64,000 nucleotides of DNA, taken from assembly GCA_964627255.1 (NCBI GenBank), contig CAZVIN010000115.1, positions 1 through 64,000 on the forward strand, given 5' to 3'. Under the pieces are notes generated by a model. It was not told the origin of the DNA. It searched no databases and worked only from the letters and a program-made list of their open reading frames with translations. Made by a program: the position numbers and the translations under genes. Shown here piece by piece: positions 48,993 through 57,733 of this stretch. Each line of letters opens with the position of its first letter. Positions within the stretch are counted from its first letter, which is position 1. Origin of the DNA: CALLJL01 sp964627255. Lineage in GTDB: Bacteria > Acidobacteriota > Aminicenantia > Aminicenantales > CALLJL01.

Positions 48993-49796
48993 ATGGAGTT
49001 AAAAAGTGAGGTCGGTGAAAAATTTAAACAGTTAGTAGAAATAATAGCAACTTTACGCCGCCCCGACGGTTGTCCCTGGGACAGAGAACAAAACGAAAAA
49101 ACCATCATGAATTTTTTTCTGGAAGAAGCCTACGAGCTGGCGGAAGCTATTGTCAAAGGCGAGGTGGAGGCCATAGCTGAAGAATTAGGTGATGTTTTGA
49201 TGGAAGTTGTTTTCTTAGCCCAGATTTACCACGAAAAAGGGGTTTTTTCTCTGGATGCGGTTATTCAGCGGATTAATCAGAAAATGATCGCCCGACATCC
49301 TCATATTTTTGGAACCAAACGGGTAACTAGCTCAGAGAAGGTAACGGAGGAATGGCAGAAGAGAAAAGCCAAGGAGAAAAATATTAAAGACGCCTTGCAA
49401 GGTATATCACCGCAAACACCTGCCTTGTTTCAAGCTTTCCTTCTGGGGCGGCGAGCAGCTCAGTTTGGCTTTGACTGGCCGACTGCCGAAGAGGCTTGGC
49501 AGAAGACAGAAGAAGAGTTGAAAGAATTCAAGGCCGTCCTGCCTTTGGGACAGGAAACAGCCCTAATGAAAGAAGCCGGGGATTTGTTTTTTTCCTTGGT
49601 CAACGTTTGCCGTCTTAAGGGGATTAATCCGGAATTATCTTTAAGGGAAGCAAACGAAAAATTTCGGACACGCTTTAACCGGCTTTTGGAAGAACTGAAG
49701 AGGCGGGGCTTAGAGCCTCGCCAGGTTAGTTTGGAAGTGATGGATAGTATTTGGGACGAAATTAAGCAAACCGAAAAAGCTGCCCCTAAGGGTTAA
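48993..49796 (+). CDS. mazG: Nucleoside triphosphate pyrophosphohydrolase
   Basis: 267 residues, with two tandem MazG domains as in E. coli MazG. The first has LRRPDGCPWDREQNEKTIMN, LEEAYELAEAI (EExxE metal site) and EELGDVLMEVVFLAQIY. The second is FGFDWPTAEEAWQKTEEELK with EAGDLFFSLVNVCRLKGINP. The enzyme hydrolyses (d)NTPs to NMPs and PPi as a house-cleaning function. AAGGAGGCGG is well placed before the ATG. Its 3' end overlaps convergent prfB by 4 nt. Confidence 0.94.
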   Translation: MELKSEVGEKFKQLVEIIATLRRPDGCPWDREQNEKTIMNFFLEEAYELAEAIVKGEVEAIAEELGDVLMEVVFLAQIYHEKGVFSLDAVIQRINQKMIARHPHIFGTKRVTSSEKVTEEWQKRKAKEKNIKDALQGISPQTPALFQAFLLGRRAAQFGFDWPTAEEAWQKTEEELKEFKAVLPLGQETALMKEAGDLFFSLVNVCRLKGINPELSLREANEKFRTRFNRLLEELKRRGLEPRQVSLEVMDSIWDEIKQTEKAAPKG

Positions 49797-50945
49797 TTCT
49801 TTTCGATGGTTATTGGACTCGACGAAGCCTTTTTCCGCCAAACCAGTCCTGCCTTGATGAAATCGTCTAAGTCGCCATCAAGAACCCGGTCGACCTCGCC
49901 AGTCTCTAACTTTGTTCGTAAATCTTTGACCAATCGATAGGGATGGAGCACATAAGACCGAATTTGATTTCCCCAGGCAATCTCGGTTTTGCTCTCTTCT
50001 ATTTTTTCCCATTTTTCTAATTGTTTTTTCTTTTCGAACTCGTAGAGCCGAGCCTTAAGAATTTTCATGGCGGTCGCCTTATTCTTATGTTGGGACCTTT
50101 CATTCTGGCATTGGACTACGATTCCTGACGGCAGGTGAGTAATCCGGACTGCCGAGTCGGTGACATTGACATGTTGCCCTCCATGGCCAGAAGCCCGATA
50201 GGTTTCTATCCTCAGGTCTTCAGGGTTAATTTCGATGGCAATGTCTTCTTCGACTTCAGGATAAACGAAAACAGCGGCAAAGGAGGTGTGGCGTCTTTTA
50301 TTGGCATCAAAAGGAGAGATGCGCACCAGGCGGTGGACTCCTGATTCTTGACTCAGACGGCCAAAGGCATAATCGCCTTCAATACGAACAGTAGCGCTTT
50401 TTATTCCCGCCTCTTCACCGGAAAGAAGGTCGAGAATCTCGGCCTTATAACCCTTCCTTTCGGCATAACGAAGGTACATTCTCAGCAGCATCTGAGCCCA
50501 GTCTTGGGATTCAGTTCCGCCGGCGCCAGGGTGAATTGTCAGCAGGGCGTTGCGCAGGTCATCGGGCTCGAAAAATAAGGCTCTAAGCTCGGCCTCTTCG
50601 GCTGCTTTTTCAAAAGCAGTTAGGGCTGATTCCAACTCGCTTTCGACCTTCTCACCCTCTTCTGCCAGCTCGGCCAGAACCTCAAGTTCTTCCTTTTTCT
50701 CTTTGAGCTGATAAAAAGTCTGCAAATCTTTTTCCAGCCTTCTTTTGGTTGGCTGCAGCGATTGGTGTTTTTTCGGATTTTTCCAGGTTTCAGGCTGACT
50801 TAGTTCGTTATTTATAGAGGCGATAGCCTTTTCTTTGCTCTCTGGGTCAAAGAAAACCTCGAAGCTCTTCAAATTTCGCCAAGTCCTCTTTGAGTCGAGC
50901 TAAAAGGTCTGGTAAATGGCTTTTTTCACTGAATTTATGGTTCAT
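49793..50945 (-). CDS. prfB: Peptide chain release factor 2, with programmed +1 frameshift
   Basis: Releases peptides at UGA and UAA codons. The gene starts at ATG 50945 (overlapping the lnt stop) and reads 32 codons ending LAKFEELRGFL, then meets an in-frame UGA at 50849-50847. A +1 shift at CUU-UGA-C continues with DPESKEKAIASINNELSQPE to the stop at 49793, giving about 383 residues. The main frame has the GGQ peptidyl-transfer motif (RASGHGGQHVNVTDSAVRIT) and the RF2 anticodon-mimic region near LRIETYR / GVHRLVRISPFDANKRRHTS. The shift site lets RF2 sense its own level. Annotating only the downstream frame would lose about 30 residues of the N-terminus. Confidence 0.95.
50846..50860 (-). 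other. RF2 programmed frameshift site
   Basis: On the minus strand: GAGG (50860-50857), an internal Shine-Dalgarno-like element, then UUUU-CUU-UGA-C, with the slippery CUU at 50852-50850, UGA at 50849-50847 and the following C at 50846. This matches the conserved CUU UGA C arrangement of bacterial prfB. Confidence 0.93.
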
Positions 50946-52470
50946 TTCGCCTCTTAAACAAGCTAAAAATAACGGAGCCGAGGCTTAAAGTCAAGCTCAC
51001 CCAGCACCAAAGGTCGCCCCAACGGGCGTAAATAGTTTTTTTCGTCTCAGGGATGATAATTGAGCTCAGAACATCAGTGGTCATCAAAGAGGAGCGCTTC
51101 ACCACGCGGCCAAAGGGGTCGATGATGCCGCTTATGCCGGTTGTTGCCGCCCGAAGAAGATAACGGCGGTTCTCAACAGCCCGGAAAAGGGCTATCTGGA
51201 AATGCTGGTAAGGGGCGGAGGAAGTGCCATACCAGCCGTCGTTGGTTATGGTTGCGAGGAAAGTTGCTCCCTTTTGGACAAACTGCCGAACCAGGTCAGG
51301 AAAGATAATCTCATAACAGATGGGTGAGCCGAAAGCGAAGCCTTGGAAACGGTGCAACCGATGTTCCTTACCAGGTGTTACCTCGCCGATAGCATGAGTC
51401 ACTTTTTGAATAAAAGAAAAGATTGCTTTGTAAGGGGTGTATTCACCAAAGGGCACGAGGTGCATCTTATAGTATTTGGTGATAGTCAGGTCAGGACTAA
51501 GACAAAGAGCGGTGTTATAAAATTCGGGCTCAGCTGAGCCTTCAGTTCTTTCGTTAGTCCCAAGGAGGAGGGTAATGCCTGTTTCCTGGACAAATGATTC
51601 GAGTCGCTGTCTAAATTCCTTATAACGAACTTCAGGGCAGCTAAAACAGAGCGGAACAGAAAATTCAGGCCAGATAATGAGTTTCGCTCCCTGTTCCGAT
51701 GCCTGGCGGCTCAAACGAAGATGGAGCTCAAACAGCCTTTCCACCTCCTCTTCAGAAACGAAATCCCAATATATATCAGAAGAGACATTTCCCTGGATAA
51801 CCGCAGCTTTAAACGCCGCAGACTTAATAGAAGTTGGCTTTATTAGGGTTAACCCCCAAAGGTGGACAACGAGGACAAAGACGAGAACAAGAAAGAAGGG
51901 AAGTCGCTTTTTCTCGATAATAGAATGGACGAAAGAGGCTGAAGTTAAAACAATCAAGAAGGATACACCGTAAACTCCGGTCAAACTGGCCACCTGAATC
52001 AAGGGCAGGTTTTGAGCTTGAGCATAACCGAGGAGACCCCAGGGAAAACCAGTGAGAATATAAGTAAGTATATACTCCAAAGACACCCAGAGGAAGGGAG
52101 CGATAAGGAAAGCCTGGCGCGGAAAATATTTAGCTATTCTGGCTTGGCACCAAGCAAAAAAACCCCAGAAAAGAGCCAGGAAGCCAATTAAGATTAAATA
52201 GATAAGCAGGCTCAAAGAAAAGGGGAGGTTGCCATAATGGGCCGGGACATAGGGAATCCAATAGAGCAAGAGGCCGTAAAAAAAAAGTCCAGCTATCCAG
52301 CCGGATAAGAAAGACTGCTTTGGCTTGCGCCGGCTGATGATGAACAATAAGGGTATTAATGACACCCAAATGAGAAAACTGAGGTTGAATTTTGGGAAGG
52401 CTAATCCGGCTGAAAGACCGCTTAAGATGGCTCCAAAGAGCCAGCTCCGACTAATCCTACCAACGGTCAA
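50935..52470 (-). CDS. lnt: Apolipoprotein N-acyltransferase
   Basis: Inner-membrane enzyme adding the third acyl chain to lipoproteins; its presence supports a didermic envelope. About 511 residues from the TTG at 52470, one nucleotide after the SPOR-gene stop; an alternative upstream start (52569) would overlap that gene by 98 nt. About six membrane segments (FGAILSGLSAGLAFPKFNLS first) precede the nitrilase-like domain, with the catalytic triad in IIWPEFSVP (Glu), YKMHLVPFGEYTP (Lys) and GSPICYEIIFPD (Cys). A C-terminal membrane segment follows. It overlaps prfB by 11 nt. Confidence 0.92.
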   Translation of the reverse strand: MTVGRISRSWLFGAILSGLSAGLAFPKFNLSFLIWVSLIPLLFIISRRKPKQSFLSGWIAGLFFYGLLLYWIPYVPAHYGNLPFSLSLLIYLILIGFLALFWGFFAWCQARIAKYFPRQAFLIAPFLWVSLEYILTYILTGFPWGLLGYAQAQNLPLIQVASLTGVYGVSFLIVLTSASFVHSIIEKKRLPFFLVLVFVLVVHLWGLTLIKPTSIKSAAFKAAVIQGNVSSDIYWDFVSEEEVERLFELHLRLSRQASEQGAKLIIWPEFSVPLCFSCPEVRYKEFRQRLESFVQETGITLLLGTNERTEGSAEPEFYNTALCLSPDLTITKYYKMHLVPFGEYTPYKAIFSFIQKVTHAIGEVTPGKEHRLHRFQGFAFGSPICYEIIFPDLVRQFVQKGATFLATITNDGWYGTSSAPYQHFQIALFRAVENRRYLLRAATTGISGIIDPFGRVVKRSSLMTTDVLSSIIIPETKKTIYARWGDLWCWVSLTLSLGSVIFSLFKRRNEP

Positions 52471-52471
52471 C

Positions 52472-53113
52472 TCAATCTCTAACCAAAAAAGCCTTGGCCG
52501 CACCTGGGGTCGAAGACCGGACTCGGTCGCGAGCTTGGACAGCGGCTTCAAAAGAAGGGAAGGGGCCAATTCTTACCCTGTAGAGCGGCTTTTTATCTGT
52601 TGGCAAGGGATCGATAATAACTGGTTGATAGCCGATTTTTTTTAGTTCTTGAATCAGGGAAGAGGCACCTTCTTTATTAGAAAAAGCGCCTACCTGGACG
52701 AAATAACGAAGGGTAGTTGAAGCTCGAATTTTGGGCGTTGTGGCTTGTTTCAAAAGGGGTTTATCTAAAGCCTTAGATTCAATAGACGACGTCTTTTCGG
52801 GAGGAGCCGATGGTGATTTAGTTTCTTCTGGTTCTTTTTTTGTCCCTTCTTCTTTTATCAGTGGTTTTTCAGGTTCTATCTTTGTTTCTGTCTTTGCAGC
52901 ACTCAAGGATTCTGGGGCCACGGTGGCTGGCGAAGTTGAGGATAGGCTGGCCTCTACCTGATTGGCTTGAGCCTCAGTTTGGCCTAAGACCTGTTTTTTG
53001 CCAACCGAGACACCGAGCAAAAAAATAACAATCGCCACGCCTAGAAGGAGCAAGAAAATCAGGGCTAATTGGGAACTTGAGACCTGAATTTCCCTGAAGT
53101 TTTTAACCTTCAT
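52472..53113 (-). CDS. SPOR domain protein with N-terminal membrane anchor
   Basis: 213 residues. A single membrane segment (LALIFLLLLGVAIVIFLLGV) follows a short cytoplasmic start. A Ser/Thr/Pro/Lys-rich linker (about 50-130) leads to a C-terminal SPOR domain that binds denuded peptidoglycan: RYFVQVGAFSNKEGASSLIQ, ELKKIGYQPVII, PLYRVRIGPFPSFEAAVQAR. Probably periplasmic and cell-division or cell-wall associated. It is 9 nt downstream of the slipin gene and 1 nt upstream of lnt. Confidence 0.9.
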   Translation of the reverse strand: MKVKNFREIQVSSSQLALIFLLLLGVAIVIFLLGVSVGKKQVLGQTEAQANQVEASLSSTSPATVAPESLSAAKTETKIEPEKPLIKEEGTKKEPEETKSPSAPPEKTSSIESKALDKPLLKQATTPKIRASTTLRYFVQVGAFSNKEGASSLIQELKKIGYQPVIIDPLPTDKKPLYRVRIGPFPSFEAAVQARDRVRSSTPGAAKAFLVRD

Positions 53114-53122
53114 CTTTAAAAC

Positions 53123-53884
53123 TTAATTCTTGGGTTTTTCATCTTTCCAGGCAAAAGCTTTCAGGAGTTCAATGGGCAGGGGAAAGATAATAGTGGAATT
53201 TTTTTCGCTGGCAATTTCAGTCAAGGTGCCAAGAAAACGGAGCTGAAGAGAGGTCGGGTTCTGAGATAGGATCGAGGCAGCTTGGGTGAGCTTTTCAGCA
53301 GCCTGGAATTCACCGTCAGCGTGGATAACTTTCGCCCTTCTTTCTCTTTCAGCTTCAGCTTGCCGGGCTATGGCTCGAACCATTGTTTCCGGTAAATCAA
53401 CGTGCTTGATTTCAACCAGCTGTACCTTTATGCCCCAGGGGTCGGTTTGGCGGTCGAGAATCTCCTGCAGCTTAGCGTTTAGCTTCTCTCTCTCAGCTAA
53501 AAGTTCGTCGAGCTCAACCTCACCGAGGACGCTCCGGAGGGTGGTTTGAGCTAACTGAGAGGTGGCGTAAAGATAGTCTTGAACTTCTATTATGGCCCTA
53601 TTGGGGTCCATGACACGAAAATAAACAACAGCGTTGACTTTAACTGAAACATTGTCCCGGGTAATGACATCCTGGGGCGGTATGTCCAAGGTGACCAACC
53701 TGAGGCTGACCCGAACCATCCGGTCAATCGGCGCAAAAACGAGAATAATGCCCGGTCCCTTAGGCCGGGATAGAGCTCGACCTAAACGGAAAATTACTCC
53801 GCGCTCATACTCCCGGAGGATTTTAATCGAGTTAAGAATGTAAAGGATAATAAACGCACCGATAATCGTGGGAAAAGTAACCAT
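53123..53884 (-). CDS. Slipin (stomatin/SPFH domain membrane protein)
   Basis: 253 residues. An N-terminal hydrophobic segment (TFPTIIGAFIILYIL) is followed by the SPFH/band 7 domain: IKILREYERGVIFRLGRALS, GPGIILVFAPIDRMVRVSLR, DVITRDNVSVKVNAVVYFRV and a helical region with LAQTTLRSVLGEVELDELLA and RQAEAERERRAKVIHADGEF. It typically pairs with the NfeD protease-like protein encoded directly upstream here, forming membrane microdomain complexes. The C-terminus ends FPLPIELLKAFA, as usual for slipins. Confidence 0.94.
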   Translation of the reverse strand: MVTFPTIIGAFIILYILNSIKILREYERGVIFRLGRALSRPKGPGIILVFAPIDRMVRVSLRLVTLDIPPQDVITRDNVSVKVNAVVYFRVMDPNRAIIEVQDYLYATSQLAQTTLRSVLGEVELDELLAEREKLNAKLQEILDRQTDPWGIKVQLVEIKHVDLPETMVRAIARQAEAERERRAKVIHADGEFQAAEKLTQAASILSQNPTSLQLRFLGTLTEIASEKNSTIIFPLPIELLKAFAWKDEKPKN

Positions 53885-53929
53885 TTTCTTGCCTCCTTTT
53901 ATAGATTAAAAGTCTTCATCTCTTTGCCC

Positions 53930-55219
53930 TTATCCGGCCCTTTTAACTCTTATTTTTAACCCGTCCAAAACCTCGACTACCTCAACCTTAGTTCCCTTGG
54001 GAATTGGCTCAGAGGCTTCCGCGTTCCAGATTTCTCCGTGGACGAAAACTTTGCCGAAAAGATTAAGGTCGGTTTGAGCTTCGCCAATTTCACCGATTAA
54101 ACCTTCTTTACCAGTAGCCGCCCGTCGCAGGTGCGCCTTGACGACCAGAAAGACCAGAAAAAGAAAGATGAGCGAAACACTGATGGCTACGGGGATGATG
54201 AGTTGAAGGCTTGGCCGAAGCTCGGGCAAAGGCGAGTTGATAAGCATCATAGAGCCTATGATCATGGCTATGATTCCTCCCACCGTTAATGCTCCGTAGC
54301 TATGCACCTTGACCTCGAGGACCAAAAGAGCGATGGCCAGTAAAATTAGAAGCAGGCCAACATAATTGATGGGCAGGATTTGGAAGGCGAAGATGGCCAG
54401 GAGAAGAGAAATTCCGCCTAAAACGCCAGGGAGAATGGCCCCGGGGTTCGAAAATTCAAAATAGAGACCAAGTAGTCCGATCATTAATAGAAGATAGGCC
54501 AGGTTGGGGTTGGAGATGGTAATCAAGAATTTCTGACGACGGGACATCGGCATATTAACTATGGGTTCCCCCTTTAATTTAAGAATCACTTCCTCCCCGC
54601 TGAACCGATGAATCTTGCGGTCGTGAAAATAGTCCAGGATAGCTTGCGTATCCCCGGCGATGAAATCAATCAAGCCTTTTTCTAAGGCTTCCTTTTCCGT
54701 GTAGGAGACACTCTGGCGGACCGCTTCTTCTGCTGCTTTAATGTTTCTGCCTCTTTTTTCTGCCAGGGTTTTGATGTAAGAAACAGAATCCTCAACAACC
54801 TTTTCTTCCATAGTTTTGTCCATTTGTTGTCCGGTTATAGATATCCCTACGGGATGAGCCGCTCCGGTGTTGGTTCCTGGAGCCATAACAAAAAGGTCGC
54901 AAGCGATACTGATGAAGAACCCGGCGGAGGCAGCTCGCGCGCCGCTCGGACTGACGTAGACGGCTACTGGAACTTTGGAACTCAGAACACGAGAAATAAT
55001 TTCCCGCATCGAGCTGTCTAAGCCACCAGGCGTATTAAGCTGGATAATGAGCAGCGGAGCACCTTCTTTTTCTGCCTTATCAATTGCTTGGCGGATATAT
55101 TCTGAGGTTATTGGATGAATGGGTGCATCAACATTTATGCTCAAGATAGCCGCCTCAACTGATGGAAGGAAAATAAAGGAGAATAAGAAAATAGGAATCA
55201 AGAGAAGGTTTTTTGTCAT
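53930..55219 (-). CDS. nfeD: NfeD family membrane serine protease (long form)
   Basis: 429 residues. A signal peptide (LLLIPIFLFSFIFLPSVEA) leads into a ClpP-like protease domain (LLIIQLNTPGGLDSSMREII, VAVYVSPSGARAASAGFFIS with the candidate serine in AASAG, TGAAHPVGI). Then come about five membrane segments (275-370) and a C-terminal OB-fold NfeD domain (GLIGEIGEAQTDLNLFGKVF, VHGEIWNAEASEPIPKG, VEVVEVLDGLKIRVK). In characterised archaeal relatives it cleaves stomatin C-termini, fitting the adjacent slipin gene. The promoter lies 8 nt before the ATG. Confidence 0.93.
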   Translation of the reverse strand: MTKNLLLIPIFLFSFIFLPSVEAAILSINVDAPIHPITSEYIRQAIDKAEKEGAPLLIIQLNTPGGLDSSMREIISRVLSSKVPVAVYVSPSGARAASAGFFISIACDLFVMAPGTNTGAAHPVGISITGQQMDKTMEEKVVEDSVSYIKTLAEKRGRNIKAAEEAVRQSVSYTEKEALEKGLIDFIAGDTQAILDYFHDRKIHRFSGEEVILKLKGEPIVNMPMSRRQKFLITISNPNLAYLLLMIGLLGLYFEFSNPGAILPGVLGGISLLLAIFAFQILPINYVGLLLILLAIALLVLEVKVHSYGALTVGGIIAMIIGSMMLINSPLPELRPSLQLIIPVAISVSLIFLFLVFLVVKAHLRRAATGKEGLIGEIGEAQTDLNLFGKVFVHGEIWNAEASEPIPKGTKVEVVEVLDGLKIRVKRAG

Positions 55220-55227
55220 CTACGTTA

Positions 55228-55256
55228 ATTATATGATGCCAATCAACTTAAGTCAA
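55228..55256 (-). promoter_or_regulatory. Putative nfeD promoter giving a (nearly) leaderless mRNA
   Basis: On the minus strand: TTGACT (55256-55251), a 17-nt spacer and TATAAT (55233-55228). The ATG (55219) follows only 8 nt after the -10 box, and no Shine-Dalgarno is visible. Confidence 0.65.
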
Positions 55257-55294
55257 CGTAAAAAAGTTCGTTCCCTTGCCTTTTTTTATTTTAC

Positions 55295-55323
55295 TTGACA
55301 GATTCCTTATAATTCATTAATCA
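55295..55323 (+). promoter_or_regulatory. Possible promoter of the HU gene
   Basis: TTGACA (55295-55300), 17 nt, then a weak TAATCA (55318-55323). A better-looking TATAAT (55308-55313) is only 7 nt from the TTGACA and cannot be its partner. ATG at 55357 with GGAGGAAAGAGG before it. Confidence 0.35.
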
Positions 55324-55356
55324 TATCGATAATTCCTCAAGCCCGGAGGAAAGAGG

Positions 55357-55641
55357 ATGATCAAGAATGACCTGGTTGTCGCTTTGGAGAAAAACACCAA
55401 TCTTAGCCGGTCCAAGGCCATTTCTTTGGTTGAAGCCATAATAAAGTATATAAAAAAAGGCCTGGTAACTGAGGGCGCGGTGGAAATAAGGGGTTTCGGT
55501 AGCTTCCGAGTCTTGAATAAGAAAACTGGTATCGGTCGGGATATCCGCCGCCAGCGTCGGGTCTTGATAGCGGAAGGTAAGAGGATCAAATTTTGTTGTG
55601 GCCGGGATTTAAAAGCCATTAACTTAAAAACTCAAAAATAG
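55357..55641 (+). CDS. HU/IHF family DNA-binding protein
   Basis: A 94-residue nucleoid protein. N-terminal helices: KNDLVVALEKNTNLSRSKAI, SLVEAIIKYIKKGL. The beta-arm region has VEIRGFGSFRVLNKKTGIGR, followed by DIRRQRRVLIAEGKRIKF where the usual arm R-x-G-R-N-P motif is replaced by GIGRDIRRQRR. The C-terminal RDLKAINLK is typical. A strong Shine-Dalgarno is present. Divergent from nfeD and 15 nt before the next gene. HU versus IHF cannot be decided. Confidence 0.9.
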   Translation: MIKNDLVVALEKNTNLSRSKAISLVEAIIKYIKKGLVTEGAVEIRGFGSFRVLNKKTGIGRDIRRQRRVLIAEGKRIKFCCGRDLKAINLKTQK

Positions 55642-55656
55642 TGATTTCCGAGGTTG

Positions 55657-56595
55657 ATGACCCCAAATAAAAAGCCGCTTTCCCCATCCCCAAAGCCTAT
55701 TTGCCTGAAGGAAAGGCCGAGCAAAGTTCAGGTTAAAGATTTTGGCTCACCCTTTGCGCCCCAGCAATCCTTTGCTGATTTCATGATCAGCTGGCCGGAC
55801 ATTTTAGCCGCCCGAGATTTTAAGGAGCTGGTAGCAACAATCAAGAGAGCGGCGAATAAGAAAAAACCAATCATCATGGCCATGGGAGCTCATGTAATCA
55901 AAGTGGGGCTAAATTCAATAATCATCGATTTAATGGAAAGGGGGCTGGTGACAGCCTTAGCTTTTAACGGCGCCGGCATCATCCATGATTTCGAAATTGC
56001 CTATTGCGGTCAGACTTCCGAAGACGTAGCGCGCCAACTCAAGACGGGTGCTTTTGGCATGGCCCGAGAGACGGCGGAATTTCTTAATCGAGCTATCGTT
56101 CGCGGGGCTAAGGAGCGGCGAGGATTGGGTGAGGCAGTGGGAGCCATGATCGCTTCAGCGGCTTTTCCTTATAAAAAACTCAGCCTGCTGGCTTCAGCTT
56201 ATCAGCTGCATTTGCCCGCGACAGTTCATGTGGCTATTGGAACTGATGTTATTCATATGCATCCTCAGGCTCGAGGCGAAGCCATTGGCCAAACTTCACT
56301 TCATGATTTTCATGTTTTTTGTTCTCAGGTGGCCCAACTCGAGGGTGGGGGTGTTTATCTTAATGTTGGTTCAGCGGTCATCTTACCTGAGGTCTTTTTA
56401 AAAGCCGTGAGTTACGTTCGCCACTCAGGCCAGCCGTTGGAATCTTTCATCACCGCGGTTTTTGATTTTATTCGCCACTATCGGCCCGAACAAAATGTAA
56501 TCAAACGGGTGGTCGGCAAAAAGGGAAAAGGATATTACTTTGTCGGCCATCATGAGCTCATGATTCCTCTTTTGGCAGCTTGCTTAAAGTGCTGA
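55657..56595 (+). CDS. Conserved protein of unknown function (possible deoxyhypusine synthase-like fold)
   Basis: 312 residues, soluble. A basic, Pro-rich N-terminus (about 30 residues) is followed by a glycine- and histidine-rich core: KPIIMAMGAHVIKVGLNSII, AFNGAGIIHDFEIAYCGQTS, HVAIGTDVIHMHPQARGEAI, GQTSLHDFHVFCSQVAQLEG and YLNVGSAVILPEVFLKAVSY. The alternating hydrophobic strands ending in Gly-rich turns suggest a Rossmann-like fold, with clustered His/Asp (DVIHMHP, SLHDFH) as a possible active site. I do not recognise it with certainty. It lies 15 nt after the HU gene and overlaps convergent coaE by 12 nt. Confidence 0.6.
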   Translation: MTPNKKPLSPSPKPICLKERPSKVQVKDFGSPFAPQQSFADFMISWPDILAARDFKELVATIKRAANKKKPIIMAMGAHVIKVGLNSIIIDLMERGLVTALAFNGAGIIHDFEIAYCGQTSEDVARQLKTGAFGMARETAEFLNRAIVRGAKERRGLGEAVGAMIASAAFPYKKLSLLASAYQLHLPATVHVAIGTDVIHMHPQARGEAIGQTSLHDFHVFCSQVAQLEGGGVYLNVGSAVILPEVFLKAVSYVRHSGQPLESFITAVFDFIRHYRPEQNVIKRVVGKKGKGYYFVGHHELMIPLLAACLKC

Positions 56596-57222
56596 TTTTT
56601 TAGCCTTCTTGGCTTTTAGATCCTTCTGGAGACTTTGATAAACTTTTTCGGCTTGGGCCAGAGTGGCCTCAATAGTCCCGGAGGTATCAATCACATAGTC
56701 CGCGTATTCGAGCTTTTTTCTAACCGGCATCTGAGACTCAAGTCTTTTGACGGCTTCTTCTCGGGTGAGATTATTTCTGGCCATGAGCCGCTCTATCTGG
56801 AGTTCTTCAGGACAAAAGACAACCACGATTTTATCGAAATAAGGGACAAAGCCGGCCTCGATAGTTAGGGCTGCTTCCGCCACGAAAATCCCGCTTTTTC
56901 CCGCTCGTTCTAACCGTCGCAAAGCCTCTTTTTTCTTTTTTAAGACTAAGGGATGAAGAATTTGGTTGAGAATTTCTCTTTCCGTAGGGTCAGAAAAAAC
57001 AATTCTTCCCAATTCTTGGCGGTTAATTGTCCCGTCAGAATTAAGAATCTTAGGACCAAAATGCTCGACGATAGCCTTCCAGGCAGGTTTCTTAGGCTCA
57101 ATCAAGCGGTGGGCCACCTGGTCAGCCCGGTGCAGCCAGCATCCCTTTTTTTTAAAATAGGCCGCCACAATTGATTTTCCGCACGCAATCCCTCCCGTCA
57201 GAGCTACTTTTAAAATAGGCAT
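56584..57222 (-). CDS. coaE: Dephospho-CoA kinase
   Basis: 212 residues from the ATG at 57222 (LKVALTGGIACGKSIVAAYF), catalysing the last step of CoA synthesis. The P-loop reads GGIACGKS, with Cys at a position usually Gly/Ser. Other signatures are HRADQVAHRLIEPKKPAW, RIVFSDPTEREILNQILHPL, AALTIEAGFVPYFDKIVVVF and RMARNNLTREEA-type lid residues (LMARNNLTREEAVKRLESQM). A longer frame to 57285 would overlap the PilZ gene upstream and is not needed for the family fold. No strong Shine-Dalgarno. Confidence 0.93.
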   Translation of the reverse strand: MPILKVALTGGIACGKSIVAAYFKKKGCWLHRADQVAHRLIEPKKPAWKAIVEHFGPKILNSDGTINRQELGRIVFSDPTEREILNQILHPLVLKKKKEALRRLERAGKSGIFVAEAALTIEAGFVPYFDKIVVVFCPEELQIERLMARNNLTREEAVKRLESQMPVRKKLEYADYVIDTSGTIEATLAQAEKVYQSLQKDLKAKKAKKSAL

Positions 57223-57253
57223 TAGGTTCGAGAGAAAAGTAGAATGAGAAAGG

Positions 57254-57721
57254 CTATTGTTTGGATTCGGCCTGGTCGACGGCAATAAACCGGAAATTAC
57301 GGCTAAAGCGAACCGCCACCCCCTGTCTCTTCCCTCTTTTTTCTGGCTTTTCTAACCGGACTGCGGTGCCATTGATCACCAGACACATTTTCCGGCCTTC
57401 TGTCAATTTCTCTGGTAAATTGATCATCAGGTTCAGCTTCGACCCGACCACGACTCCTGAGTTCAACCCAAAATAAGCTCCTCCGGAACTGATGTTCTCG
57501 AGCGTCGTGGCTTCGCGGAAGTCCTCCCCTTGAGGCAGTTTCCCTTCGACGACGGCTCTTAATGGTAGGTCGAAGCGCCACTCGCGGCGTCGGTTACTAA
57601 CTACCACGGGCAAGGTAGCTGTTCTCTTAGCAGCTGCCTTTTTCAAACCTTCTTTTTTCCCTCTAGACACCTTCTTTTTTGTTTTAGCCTGGCTACTTTT
57701 CATCGGCTTTCTCCCCGCCAA
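57254..57721 (-). CDS. PilZ domain protein
   Basis: 155 residues. A very basic Lys/Ala-rich N-terminus (about 35 residues) precedes a PilZ domain with both c-di-GMP motifs, RRREWRFDLPLR (RxxxR type, near 44-55) and ENISSGGAYF (NxSxxG, near 88-97). The rest is beta-rich (KLNLMINLPEKLTEGRKMCL, VAVRFSRNFRFIAV). It is clearly paralogous to the degenerate protein at 58878-59237: both share VGxxLxLxIxLPxxLxExR. It lies 12 nt after the NarL-type regulator, so the two are probably co-transcribed. Confidence 0.85.
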   Translation of the reverse strand: MAGRKPMKSSQAKTKKKVSRGKKEGLKKAAAKRTATLPVVVSNRRREWRFDLPLRAVVEGKLPQGEDFREATTLENISSGGAYFGLNSGVVVGSKLNLMINLPEKLTEGRKMCLVINGTAVRLEKPEKRGKRQGVAVRFSRNFRFIAVDQAESKQ

Positions 57722-57733
57722 ACCTCAGTCCGC

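Noticed and set aside
55295..55313. TTGACA and TATAAT as one promoter for the HU gene
   Set aside because: Only 7 nt apart, incompatible with a sigma70 promoter; a weaker 17-nt-spaced pair is listed instead.
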